A stretch of 33,644 nucleotides of DNA, from positions 1 to 33,644 of the IMG/VR virus record IMGVR_UViG_3300032291_002962. One strand, given 5' to 3'. Below are positions 10,673 through 19,360 of this stretch, piece by piece. The position numbers were made by a program, and so were the translations under genes. The notes below the pieces were generated by a model. That model worked only from the letters and a program-made list of their open reading frames with translations, had not been told where the DNA came from and searched no databases. The DNA comes from a virus. Positions within the stretch are counted from its first letter, which is position 1; each line of letters opens with the position of its first letter.

Positions 10673-10921
10673 TTATTCTTCAGATGATTCAGAACTCTTT
10701 TTTTGTGGAGCAAATTTTTCTAATCCTGCAATACCAAATGATCCTAAGGTGATATACATGAAAGCATTGAAGATGTACTCATTCAATAATAAAGCTTCAC
10801 CATAATATCCTGTTATTAAGTCTACGGCCATTGCAATGATCATTACTAGGAATGAAATAAACCCAATGATTGTTTTTTCATTGTAGTCGTTAGTGTCTTT
10901 AAAAATGTCTTTAAACGCCAT
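10673..10921 (-). CDS. Small two-span membrane protein
   Basis: About 82 residues starting MAFKDIFKDTNDYNEKT. Two membrane helices are clear: residues about 20-36 (IGFISFLVMIIAMAVDLITG) and 48-66 (YIFNAFMYITLGSFGIAGL), followed by an acidic-basic tail KKSSESSEE. The longer frame from 10978 adds an unlikely N terminus. I prefer 10921 because of the A-rich leader (TTAATAAAATATATTATG). It is the first gene of the lysis/envelope operon, just downstream of the nrdA terminator. A holin-accessory role is possible, but it is not recognised. Confidence 0.65.
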   Translation of the reverse strand: MAFKDIFKDTNDYNEKTIIGFISFLVMIIAMAVDLITGYYGEALLLNEYIFNAFMYITLGSFGIAGLEKFAPQKKSSESSEE

Positions 10922-11004
10922 AATATATTTTATTAAGTTAGTTAACTTAAAACTTATTAGCGATAACAATCTTTTCATAAACGTGATTTAACATAAATAT
11001 GAAA

Positions 11005-11025
11005 AGCCCCAATATTATTGGGGCT
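11005..11025 (-). terminator. Rho-independent terminator after nrdA
   Basis: A perfect 10-bp hairpin, agccccaata with tattggggct, around a single base, followed on the minus strand by TTTT. It lies 26 nt after the nrdA stop and separates the replication operon from the lysis block. An ATATTTAT-type box (10991-11001) follows. Confidence 0.85.
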
Positions 11026-11050
11026 CTTTTTCATAAAGTTAGATTAACGT

Positions 11051-12781
11051 TTAACCTTCGCACGAAATACAGGCGCTTTCAGCGGTTCTATTTAAATTAT
11101 CACCACGTAATACTGATTCAGTACGCAGGTAATATAACGTTTTTATTCCTAATTTATGCGCTTCTTTATGCACTGCACTAATGAATTTAGGAGTATCGTT
11201 TGGGTCAAAACATAAATTTAAAGACATTGCTTGATCCACATATTTTTGGCGAATGGCATTTTGTCTTACCAAATCCATTTGATTAATTTCTTTAAATGTT
11301 AAGAATACTTCTTTTTCTTCTTGAGATAAGATATAATCAGGTAATCCTAATACTGAACCTTGGTCTTTTAAGATTTGATCCCAAATACTATCAATGTTAA
11401 ATCCTTTAGATTCGAGCAATTGCTCTAATATTCGGTTTTTCTTAATGAATACACCTTTGGCTGTTTTTAAGTTATAAACATTTGCTGGAATTGGTTCAAC
11501 TGAAGGTGAAACACCACCTGAAATGTGAGCATTAGATACAGTTGGTGCAATTGCTAAGTGATGTGTATGTCTTAGTCCTGTTCCTTTACACCATTCTGGT
11601 TCTCCGTACAATTCTGCTTGTTCTTTAGAGGCTCTTAATGCTCCTTGTTCAATAAAATCAAACATTAATCTAGTGTAAGTATCAGCAGGAATACCTGTAA
11701 ATGGTAAGTTTTTAGATTGTAAAAATGTATGCCATCCTAGTACTCCTAAACCAATCGCTCTACCTTTAACAGCAGATCTTACAGTATTTTCAAAGAATTT
11801 AATGTTTTTAGCACGATCAATAAATTCTTGTAATGCTCCTTCTAAAAACCATGTAGATAATTCAGGTAAATCCATTCCATTTTCAAATTTGTAATCTTTC
11901 CATTCATCCCATCTAGCCAGATTTAATGAAGATAAACAACAAATAAATGAGTGTAATTCATCTGTGTAAAGTGCAATTTCAGAACAAATGTTCGTCATTG
12001 TTACTTTTAAATTATTATTTTTATATGGTTGAGGGTTAGCGTTATTGACATTATCTTCAAACATAATGTAAGGTTCACCTGTCTCTAAACGTGTTTTGAG
12101 AATTTCACCCCACAATTTTAATGATTTTGGGTCTCTTTCTTCAAGTTTATTCATAAAGACATCATCAATTACAACACATTGATGTAAATTTAAACATTGT
12201 CTATTAACATCACCTTTTGGTCGTCTAATTCCTAAAAATTCTTCAATATCAGGGTGATTAATTGATAAGTTTACAGATGCTGCTCCTCTACGTACTGAAC
12301 CTTGGTTTGTAGCTAAGATAGTTGAGTCAAACATTTTAGCCCAAGGTACAATACCTTCAGAAGTACCATTATCTTTGATCATTTTACCTCTACCTCTAAT
12401 ACGAGATAAACCAATACCAACTCCACCACCTTGTGAAGTTAATCTCATTAGTTCTGAATTAGAACCTGCAATTCCTTCAATTGAATCTTCTACATCAATT
12501 CCGAAACATGAAATGGGCATACCTCTTTCTGTCCCCATATTTGATAATACAGGAGATGCTAAACATAACCAGTTTTTAACTAGGGCTTCATAAAAGAAAG
12601 GTTGTAAATCTTTACGTTTTAATCTTCTAGCTGATGCTTTGCTTACTCTTAAAAATGCTTTAAATGCATCTTCTTCAGGTAAAAGATACCCTTTAGAGAT
12701 AATATCTAATCCTATTTGATCCATCCACTCTGGATAGTTTTTACCTTTAACCCAATGGCTAGTGTCTACGTGTACGCTCAT
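11051..12781 (-). CDS. nrdA: Ribonucleotide reductase class I, large subunit
   Basis: A 576-residue catalytic subunit that reduces ribonucleotides to deoxyribonucleotides with the NrdB radical subunit. Key parts are visible: SCFGID (redox Cys), NICSE (Asn-Cys-Glu active site), FICCLSSLNL (second redox Cys), APTVSNAHISGG (substrate phosphates), TLYYLRTE (paired Tyr of the radical path) and a C-terminal CISC for thioredoxin or glutaredoxin reduction. The protein is much shorter than host or T4 NrdA (about 750) because the N-terminal ATP-cone is missing, so dATP feedback is probably lost. The start overlaps the preceding gene as ATGA. A terminator follows. Confidence 0.95.
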   Translation of the reverse strand: MSVHVDTSHWVKGKNYPEWMDQIGLDIISKGYLLPEEDAFKAFLRVSKASARRLKRKDLQPFFYEALVKNWLCLASPVLSNMGTERGMPISCFGIDVEDSIEGIAGSNSELMRLTSQGGGVGIGLSRIRGRGKMIKDNGTSEGIVPWAKMFDSTILATNQGSVRRGAASVNLSINHPDIEEFLGIRRPKGDVNRQCLNLHQCVVIDDVFMNKLEERDPKSLKLWGEILKTRLETGEPYIMFEDNVNNANPQPYKNNNLKVTMTNICSEIALYTDELHSFICCLSSLNLARWDEWKDYKFENGMDLPELSTWFLEGALQEFIDRAKNIKFFENTVRSAVKGRAIGLGVLGWHTFLQSKNLPFTGIPADTYTRLMFDFIEQGALRASKEQAELYGEPEWCKGTGLRHTHHLAIAPTVSNAHISGGVSPSVEPIPANVYNLKTAKGVFIKKNRILEQLLESKGFNIDSIWDQILKDQGSVLGLPDYILSQEEKEVFLTFKEINQMDLVRQNAIRQKYVDQAMSLNLCFDPNDTPKFISAVHKEAHKLGIKTLYYLRTESVLRGDNLNRTAESACISCEG

Positions 12782-13452
12782 ATGTTTATGTCTCTAATTT
12801 TTTCTATTGATTGTGGGTTAATGTTATTTAAAGTGTAATACCCTGATTTATAATTAGGATCAGTGTACAATTTTAGATAATCCCCTGGTATTAATTCGGT
12901 GTTTATTCTTAATATTGTCCAGTCTCTTATTCCTGTTTTTTGGTAGAACATTCTTCCTAATTCTTCTATATCTTTTAAACTTTTAGATAAGAATACTCTA
13001 TCAGGATGGTACGAGGCTTTTGATCTTGATTTTGGTGCTAATCCTATACTTAAAATCTTGTTAACATTTTGGGTTGGTGTAATGTGGTATAGTAGTTGTG
13101 GAATATTCTCAACTACCTCCTCATCAAACTTAGCTTCAAATCTAATTTTAGATAGGTGATCATCATATAATTTTTCTCCCCATTTTCCCCTATATACCGA
13201 TGTGGTTATGTAGGATGGAAACCATCCTAAGTTATTAGTGTACTTTAAAAACTTATCCAAAGTATCTTTGCCAATGTTATGAAATGTTACTTCAAAAGTG
13301 TTATTATTTCTTTGATATTCAAACCCAAAGTCAAAAGAGGATCTTAGGAGGTTTATAGTTTTTCCTATATTTGTAGTTTTAATTAACCCTTCTTTAAGAT
13401 TTAATTCATACTCTTCTTTGTATATCTCTAATAAAATATTTAATAACTTCAT
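12778..13452 (-). CDS. Possible ADP-ribosyltransferase-fold protein
   Basis: A 224-residue protein between nrdB and nrdA. The C-terminal half (about residues 120-215) has the pattern of DarT/2'-phosphotransferase/ART-type folds: LYHITPTQNVNKILSIGLAP (the H of H-Y-E in a Y/LYH..T strand, then a helix ending GL.P), RVFLSKSLKDIEEL, WTILRINTELIPG and YKSGYYTLNNI. The N-terminal part is not recognised. Its first 21 residues (MKLLNILLEIYKEEYELNLKE then G) resemble T4 capsid-targeting sequences with an LxE-G cleavage site, like internal injected proteins such as Alt. The ART and injection readings are inferences. It overlaps nrdA (ATGA) and is 9 nt after nrdB. Confidence 0.55.
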   Translation of the reverse strand: MKLLNILLEIYKEEYELNLKEGLIKTTNIGKTINLLRSSFDFGFEYQRNNNTFEVTFHNIGKDTLDKFLKYTNNLGWFPSYITTSVYRGKWGEKLYDDHLSKIRFEAKFDEEVVENIPQLLYHITPTQNVNKILSIGLAPKSRSKASYHPDRVFLSKSLKDIEELGRMFYQKTGIRDWTILRINTELIPGDYLKLYTDPNYKSGYYTLNNINPQSIEKIRDINI

Positions 13453-13461
13453 ATGTTTATT

Positions 13462-14412
13462 TTATAGATCTGACCAATCAGATGTTGATTTTGAGTAATC
13501 TGTTACTCTACCTGCAAAGAAGTCTTGGTGTGTTTTACCTGAAGTTAAGTGACCAAACCATTCCATTTGTTTTAATAGATTTGGGTCAATATCATTATAA
13601 GCAGCGTGATAACCTAATTCAATCATTTTTTCGTTTGCTCTGGCTTTAATGAAGTTTTTTAATTGATCTACATTTAAACCTTCAACTGCTCCCATTTCGA
13701 ATGCTTTATCAATAAAATTAAATTCTAATTGAACTGATAAATGACATGCTTCTGTTATTTTGTTTCTTAGTTCGTCTGTGTTTAGTTCAGGTCGTTCACT
13801 TAGTAATGTTCTAAATAACCAACAGCCGGCTTGTGAGTGAAGTGATTCATCTCTCACACTCCATTCTACAATTTGACCTGTACCTTTCATTAGGTTTCTT
13901 AATTGAAAAGACATTAATATAGCGAATGAAGAGAATAGATTGACACCCTCCGTGAATGCAGAGAATATAGCTAAAGATTGCGCTCTTTCTTCGATAGTAT
14001 CGTTAGGAATTGATAGTAAACGCTCAATTTTAGCTGATGATGCTTCATCTTCTAAAAATGCTGCAAAGTCTTCTAATCCTAATTCTTCATTTAAACGAGC
14101 ATAAGCATGAGCATGGATAGCTTCAAACGATCCGAATGTAGAAGTCATTGCTACTATTTCAGGTTTTGGGAACCATTTAGAAACATTTGAAGACCAGTAA
14201 TCGTTTACGTGTACTTCAGTTTGAGCAAATCCTTTTAGAATATTACCTATTAGGTTTTTTTCAGATTCAGAAAGTTTTTGTTTCCAATCATTTAAATCAG
14301 AAGCTAATGGTACTTCATCTGCCAACCAGTGTACTCGTTGTTGGTTTAGATAATAGTCAAATGCTTCTTGATATTCAAATGGTTTGTAATAGTGACGTGG
14401 TTCAGTTAACAT
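13462..14412 (-). CDS. nrdB: Ribonucleotide reductase class I, small subunit
   Basis: A 316-residue radical-generating subunit. The metal and radical motifs read in order: TEVHVNDYW, EAIHAHAYARLNEE (Glu, His and the radical Tyr with E115/H118/Y122 spacing), EDEASSAKIERL, FTEGVNLFSSFAILMSF (core Glu) and VRDESLHSQAGCWLF (Glu and His ligands). The C-terminal tail binds NrdA. The normal Tyr is present, so this is a class Ia/Ib-type enzyme rather than the Tyr-less kind. It begins 35 nt after the helicase. A minus-strand AATATTTATAACCACG string overlaps the helicase stop and could be an internal promoter. Confidence 0.95.
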   Translation of the reverse strand: MLTEPRHYYKPFEYQEAFDYYLNQQRVHWLADEVPLASDLNDWKQKLSESEKNLIGNILKGFAQTEVHVNDYWSSNVSKWFPKPEIVAMTSTFGSFEAIHAHAYARLNEELGLEDFAAFLEDEASSAKIERLLSIPNDTIEERAQSLAIFSAFTEGVNLFSSFAILMSFQLRNLMKGTGQIVEWSVRDESLHSQAGCWLFRTLLSERPELNTDELRNKITEACHLSVQLEFNFIDKAFEMGAVEGLNVDQLKNFIKARANEKMIELGYHAAYNDIDPNLLKQMEWFGHLTSGKTHQDFFAGRVTDYSKSTSDWSDL

Positions 14413-14447
14413 AAGTTTTTTATTTTTTAAAGACGTGGTTATAAATA

Positions 14448-15833
14448 TTATTCAGTATCATTACTTAAACTAAAGTTTTTGAATAAATCACTCATTGCAT
14501 TCTTCTCAGTAGGTGAAATTCCTCCAAATTTAGATGCAGGTGTTTGTGGTTGGTTTTTGTAATCTTCAGTATCATCATACTCTCCTAGTACTTCAATATG
14601 ACCACAAGAAGTATCAATATTGACATTGTAGGTCATACCATCAGGTCCGTAACGGTTCTTTTGAATGTGCCATCTTCCTGTACCTTCTGTTTTGTCTTTC
14701 TTCAATCTTGATTGGGACATACCAAAGTCTACAATAGCTTGTTTTTCATATGAACCTGCTGATTTATCACCTTCTACAATCTCATCTTTAGCACCTGCTC
14801 TGTTTACTTGTGAAACAGACCAAATAGGTAAATTTAATTCTTTGGCTAAACCTTTAGTCCCGTAATGCAAGTCATCAATTTCTTCCTTTTTTTCCTTACG
14901 TCTTGAAGGTGGTTTTAACAAATCAACATAATCAATTAAAATCAAATCAGGTGTAAAACCTAAATCCATTGTTTTCTGAATATGTGATTTAATTGTGGTT
15001 AATGATGCTCCTTTAGATGGGTATTCTTTAATGATAATATTATCATCATATTCTTCTAATAGTTCTTTAATTTTGTCTTGGTAATTGTGAACATCACTCA
15101 CAGAAATACCTGTGTAATAGGCATCATATCTTTTACCAACGTAATCTTCACCTAATTCTAAAGTGTAATGAATTACTTTATAACCTAATGAACCTGCAAA
15201 TGCACCTAATGCTACTAAATCCCATGATTTACCACCACCAGGACCACCGTAAATTAAACCATAATCACCACCACCTAGTCCACCTTGTAATAATGTATTT
15301 AATACTGCCCAAGGTGTAGGTACTACTTTTCTACTTGATTCTCTATAACGAGATTCAATATCTTTTTTATACTCATGACCTAGATTTTTATCAGCACCTG
15401 CTTTTAAAGCATTATCAATTAATAATCTGATATCATCGTAATGACCACTTTTTAATAAGTCTACTGAATCGATTAGAGCGTTTTTTAATAATTGATTTTT
15501 ACAAAAATTAGCAAATTCTTCTTCAACATATTCTTGGTCATCATATTGAGTAGTATAAACTAACTTTAACTGTTCTTTTACAGCTGTTTGTAAAATATCA
15601 TTATCAATTTTTTTAACTTCAATTTTTAAAGTATCTAAAGTTGGACAACAATGATATTTATCAAAATATTTTAGTGTCTCAGTTAATGTCCATTTTATAC
15701 CAGGATGTTCGAAATGAGATTCATCTACAATATCTCTTACATTAAGTAAAAATGCTTTATTTTTAAGTAAAGAACTAATTACTTTTATTTGGAAAGTAGG
15801 ACCGTAATCCTTTAAGGACGAAAATGCAACCAT
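14448..15833 (-). CDS. Replicative DNA helicase, gp41/DnaB-like
   Basis: A 461-residue hexameric 5'-3' helicase. The RecA-like core has a Walker A YGGPGGGKSWDLVALG (about residue 195), a following HYTLELGEDYVGKRYDA, Walker B LILIDYVDLLKPP (about residue 300), and a Q/arginine-finger region (WSVSQVNRAGAKDE). The N-terminal 180 residues are helical, as in the primase-binding domain of DnaB/gp41. The length matches T4 gp41 (475). It sits between the 5'-3' exonuclease and nrdB in the replication operon. Primase was not found in the window. Confidence 0.92.
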   Translation of the reverse strand: MVAFSSLKDYGPTFQIKVISSLLKNKAFLLNVRDIVDESHFEHPGIKWTLTETLKYFDKYHCCPTLDTLKIEVKKIDNDILQTAVKEQLKLVYTTQYDDQEYVEEEFANFCKNQLLKNALIDSVDLLKSGHYDDIRLLIDNALKAGADKNLGHEYKKDIESRYRESSRKVVPTPWAVLNTLLQGGLGGGDYGLIYGGPGGGKSWDLVALGAFAGSLGYKVIHYTLELGEDYVGKRYDAYYTGISVSDVHNYQDKIKELLEEYDDNIIIKEYPSKGASLTTIKSHIQKTMDLGFTPDLILIDYVDLLKPPSRRKEKKEEIDDLHYGTKGLAKELNLPIWSVSQVNRAGAKDEIVEGDKSAGSYEKQAIVDFGMSQSRLKKDKTEGTGRWHIQKNRYGPDGMTYNVNIDTSCGHIEVLGEYDDTEDYKNQPQTPASKFGGISPTEKNAMSDLFKNFSLSNDTE

Positions 15834-15844
15834 TTATATAACTT

Positions 15845-16873
15845 TTATTTTTTATGTTTATAATTTGTAAGATATGAAAAATTATTCTGGATCCAAAATT
15901 CTATGTTGGGGGAGATTTGCCTCTCCAGTAAATCGGATTTGTGTAATTGTAAGAATCTTGCTTGGTTTAAAGTATAAGGATTTTCATCTATTAATCTTTC
16001 CAATACAATTTCATCAGGCTCAGGGATGTTTGGATTTTCTAAAGACATTAACTGCTCGTTAATCATTAATTGTCCTCTAAAAAGCCATACATTACCATAA
16101 ATCCCATTTTCATCATGTTTTTCTAAGCTTTTAGAAATAATTTCCTTTAATGTAACTTTTTTATCTCCTGTAATTTCAGGAAATAATTTGTATAATTTTT
16201 TAGGACCTAAACCTTTAACTCCAGGTAAGTTATCAGAACTATCACCCATTAGTACTTTATAATTAATGAAGTTTTGAGGCCATAATCCATACTCATCAAA
16301 TACTTCTTTAGGTCCATAGAATTTCTTTTTAATCGGAGAATATACTTGTACAGTATCACTACACAATTGCAAGAAATCTTGATCTGCGGACATTATAATA
16401 GAAGAATCAAATCTAGGAGCTAGATAACCAATTAAGTCATCTGCCTCTAATTTATCTCTAGTTATAATACTGATTGGTAATGTTTTTAGGTAATCAACTA
16501 ATCTTAACATTTGTTGGGATAACGAAGCAGATTCATCTGCTAAGTCATCAAATGAAGACCAATTTGTAATTCTTTTTAATTTACGATTACCTTTATAATC
16601 AGCATACAAATGTTTTCTATTTGTAGTATTTCCTTCACCATCAAAAACACATATTACTCTAGTGGGTTGTACTAAATTTACAACGTAAGCTAATGATCTT
16701 AAAAATCCAATCATACCCCCAACGTGTGTTCCTTGTGTGTTTGTACTGTTTATAACAGCGAATGACCTTAGGAAAGTATTCATACTATCCACCAATAAGA
16801 CCCTACTATTTAAATGTAGGGCCTCACTTTGTGAATCTTCTTTTATGTTGTTTAAAAGATCTTTATAATCCAT
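15845..16873 (-). CDS. rnh: 5'-3' exonuclease/RNase H (FEN family)
   Basis: A 342-residue flap-type nuclease that removes RNA primers, equivalent to T4 Rnh. The acidic metal sites can be traced: VLLVDSMNTF (first Asp), VFDGEGNTT, KLEADDLIGYL (Glu-Ala-Asp-Asp), MSADQDFLQL (Asp-x-Asp) and MGDSSDNLPGVKGLGPKK (the helix-hairpin-helix, also with the last Asp pair). The start is 3 nt after uvsX, so the genes are translated as a unit. Confidence 0.92.
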   Translation of the reverse strand: MDYKDLLNNIKEDSQSEALHLNSRVLLVDSMNTFLRSFAVINSTNTQGTHVGGMIGFLRSLAYVVNLVQPTRVICVFDGEGNTTNRKHLYADYKGNRKLKRITNWSSFDDLADESASLSQQMLRLVDYLKTLPISIITRDKLEADDLIGYLAPRFDSSIIMSADQDFLQLCSDTVQVYSPIKKKFYGPKEVFDEYGLWPQNFINYKVLMGDSSDNLPGVKGLGPKKLYKLFPEITGDKKVTLKEIISKSLEKHDENGIYGNVWLFRGQLMINEQLMSLENPNIPEPDEIVLERLIDENPYTLNQARFLQLHKSDLLERQISPNIEFWIQNNFSYLTNYKHKK

Positions 16874-16875
16874 AA

Positions 16876-17946
16876 TTAAATTTCAGATGTGTCCACTCCT
16901 AAGAAATCAAGGTTTTCTTCTTCAACGATATCAAAATCATCGCTTCCCAAGATACTAGCCCAATTTTTAGAATGTTCTTTTTTATATTTGTTTATCTCAT
17001 TAGGTGAATTTTTAATAAACCCGTGAGCAGTACTTACAATAGTACCTTTAGCTGTTACACCGGTTACGTGATTTTTATCACAAGATACTTTTGTTTTTAA
17101 GGCAAATTCAATTTCCTTACCGTTTTTAGTAGCTTTTACTTTTTGAGTACCAGGACTAGTTACGTTACCAAAGGTAATAATGAATGAGGCATCAAAAAAC
17201 ATACTATCGCCGCCTTTATTCCTGAGTTTAGGCTGAGCCATTGGCATAAGTGCTGGTTCAACCCATACTTTATTTACACAAAGCATTGTGTTAGTGTATG
17301 ATTGTGATTCTTTACGAGACATAATCAGTCTTTGATTGATAAAGTTAGCAAATTGTTGAGACATTGCTCCTGCATTCCACATTGGTGAATTAGTATTCTT
17401 ATCTATAGACATCTGACATGGAATTGATCCAATTGAATCCCATAAAAACAATAAATCATAAGGTAAGTTGCCTTTCTTTTGCTCGTCTAATAAATCAGCA
17501 ATAAATGCAGCTACGTCTTCAATAGATTGTAATGATTCTCTATCAGCGTAAATAAAGAAACCTTTATAGTCTTTATTCCCTTCTTCATCAAGAGTTTCAC
17601 CTAAATCAAATCCCATTGCAGACCAATGTTCCCAACTGTGTTTCATCTCAGTGATGATAATAACAGGTAGTACATTAGTTTTTTGAGCTTCAATTGCAGC
17701 TTCAATTAGTAATGTAGTTTTACCTGTATTACTGTGACCTCTAACTAAAGTAATATGTCCTTTAGGAATACCAGGCATTTCTAACATTTCAGAAACAGGT
17801 TCAGTAAATTTAATCCACGCTTGTGGTTTAAAATTAGATGAACTTTGTCCTAAATTTTTACCTTTTTTGAACTTATCAAGTGAGAAAGTCCCAGTAACTG
17901 CCTTTCCGACTTTGCCGGAAAGGCTTTCTGTTTTTTTACCGGCCAT
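16876..17946 (-). CDS. uvsX: RecA/UvsX recombinase
   Basis: A 356-residue strand-exchange ATPase. Walker A is GHSNTGKTT (about residue 70) in the segment KGHITLVRG, Walker B is LLFLWDSIGSIP (about residue 165), and the DNA-binding loop region includes NAGAMSQQFANFINQRL. The Lys-rich N terminus and acidic C terminus (EEENLDFLGVDTSEI) are like those of UvsX proteins. It acts with the gp32-like SSB encoded 7 nt upstream in recombination-dependent replication and repair. Confidence 0.92.
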   Translation of the reverse strand: MAGKKTESLSGKVGKAVTGTFSLDKFKKGKNLGQSSSNFKPQAWIKFTEPVSEMLEMPGIPKGHITLVRGHSNTGKTTLLIEAAIEAQKTNVLPVIIITEMKHSWEHWSAMGFDLGETLDEEGNKDYKGFFIYADRESLQSIEDVAAFIADLLDEQKKGNLPYDLLFLWDSIGSIPCQMSIDKNTNSPMWNAGAMSQQFANFINQRLIMSRKESQSYTNTMLCVNKVWVEPALMPMAQPKLRNKGGDSMFFDASFIITFGNVTSPGTQKVKATKNGKEIEFALKTKVSCDKNHVTGVTAKGTIVSTAHGFIKNSPNEINKYKKEHSKNWASILGSDDFDIVEEENLDFLGVDTSEI

Positions 17947-17953
17947 AAATTAA

Positions 17954-18805
17954 TTAATTGTCACCAAATAAGTCATCAAACTCATCAGCGGTTGGGATTT
18001 CTTTTTTAGCTGGGAATGCTTTATTCGCAGTTGGTTTTTTAGTATCTAATTCGAATTTAGATGGTGTTGGTGTTGTTGATGGTTCAAAATCCGTAGCAGG
18101 TCCGTCCATAATACTTCCTTCTTCTTTAGCTTCTTCTTCTGGATTTAGCCATTCAGCTAAGAATTGTTTAATTTCTTCAAAAGTATAACGTTTTGAAAAT
18201 GAAACAGGATCGGGTTGTGTTTCCAACCATTTATTTAACTCATCATTATCATTGCATAATGGTGTAGTTTTTAAAGCAGGCATGATACGAGATTTATTGT
18301 ACTCAGTTCCTGTAGTTTCAGGTCCTACTGTTTCAATTTTCATATCTCTACCTTCCATAATATCAGTAAAATCTCCGATATCCTCATCAGCAGCTAATGA
18401 TAGTAATGATTGATAAATTTCTTTACCAAATTCCCATAAACGTACTCCTTTGTCTTCCTCACCTCTAACTATAACAGGAGCAAAAACTCTCATTTTTGGT
18501 TCAAGTTTTTTAGCTAGTTTCCAGTTTTCAGGTTCTTTAGTTTTACGAAGTTCTTTAGAAAATTCGATGATTGGATCTTTTTCACCAAAGTTTGAAGGTG
18601 AAATAATGGTTCTTTTTCCAATTCCATAATGAAAATATAATTCTCTAAATGGATTTTCGGGGTTGTACTTTGAAGGAACAAACCTTACTAAGGCTTTTCC
18701 AACTGTGGGTTTCCAAAAGCTTAATGCTTTTTCATTGTTTTTCATGCCACCTCCTTTAGGTGCGGATAGGGCATTCAACTTGTTTTGAATCAAGTCTAAA
18801 TTCAT
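17954..18805 (-). CDS. Single-stranded DNA-binding protein, gp32-like
   Basis: A 283-residue SSB of the T4 gp32 type. It has a basic N-terminal cooperativity region (NKLNALSAPKGGG), the OB-fold core with WKPTVGKALVRFVPSKYNPENPFRELYFHYG, VFAPVIVRGEED, IETVGPETTGTEY, and an acidic C-terminal tail (PTADEFDDLFGDN) that recruits partners. The zinc-binding Cys and His set of T4 gp32 is absent; the core has only one visible Cys. The promoter-like string TTATATTTACGATCACAT lies in the 78-nt leader. It is the first gene of the helicase-SSB-recombinase group. Confidence 0.9.
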   Translation of the reverse strand: MNLDLIQNKLNALSAPKGGGMKNNEKALSFWKPTVGKALVRFVPSKYNPENPFRELYFHYGIGKRTIISPSNFGEKDPIIEFSKELRKTKEPENWKLAKKLEPKMRVFAPVIVRGEEDKGVRLWEFGKEIYQSLLSLAADEDIGDFTDIMEGRDMKIETVGPETTGTEYNKSRIMPALKTTPLCNDNDELNKWLETQPDPVSFSKRYTFEEIKQFLAEWLNPEEEAKEEGSIMDGPATDFEPSTTPTPSKFELDTKKPTANKAFPAKKEIPTADEFDDLFGDN

Positions 18806-18883
18806 AACTTTTTAAATTTAAATGTTAAAACTAATTTATGTGATCGTAAATATAATGAAGATAATTCAGGCAGCCAAATATTT

Positions 18884-19351
18884 TTACAAAGTAATTATTT
18901 TGTAAATTTTTGTATCTAAACGCTTTAAATCTCCTGCGTGTGTTAATAATATGCAATTTTTATAATCAATCCAATTGATTGTATATGAAGTATCCAATAC
19001 CCCACCATTTAATGATTTAATTAAATCGTTCAAAGCGTTAATAGTGTAAAGTGTATTTGATTCCTTTTTTCTATGTAATAAAATTGTATTGCCCAATAGT
19101 CCATTAGACATGTTGTTATGATCTATATTATAAGTACAAACGTATTCCTCTGTAGAGGCAACGTATAGGACAAATATCTTATTAAATAAGATTTTGTATT
19201 GGGATTGTATATTGGATAAAGTACTTTCCAAGTCATTCTTACTTGAAAATGTACAAAATAATTTGTTCATATCTTTTAAATCTGGGTAGGTGACATCCAT
19301 GTCATACTGGAAATAAATATATGAGGGGTCTATAATCTGTGTATTAATCAT
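18884..19351 (-). CDS. Hypothetical protein (155 aa) next to polymerase
   Basis: Not recognised. A soluble alpha/beta-looking protein starting MINTQIIDPSYIYFQYDMDV, with a central FVLYVASTEEYVCTYNIDHN and a C-terminal part YTINWIDYKNCILLTHAGDLKRL. There is no catalytic motif I know and no membrane segment. It follows the polymerase gene by 9 nt and precedes SSB after an 80-nt gap, so it is likely a replication-linked accessory protein. Similarity to RegA (the translational repressor found near T4 polymerase) was considered but no shared motif is visible. Confidence 0.65.
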   Translation of the reverse strand: MINTQIIDPSYIYFQYDMDVTYPDLKDMNKLFCTFSSKNDLESTLSNIQSQYKILFNKIFVLYVASTEEYVCTYNIDHNNMSNGLLGNTILLHRKKESNTLYTINALNDLIKSLNGGVLDTSYTINWIDYKNCILLTHAGDLKRLDTKIYKIITL

Positions 19352-19360
19352 AACTTTTAT

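Noticed and set aside
17958-18188. Plus-strand 76-codon frame opposite SSB
   Set aside because: Shadow of the gp32-like C-terminal region; no independent signals.
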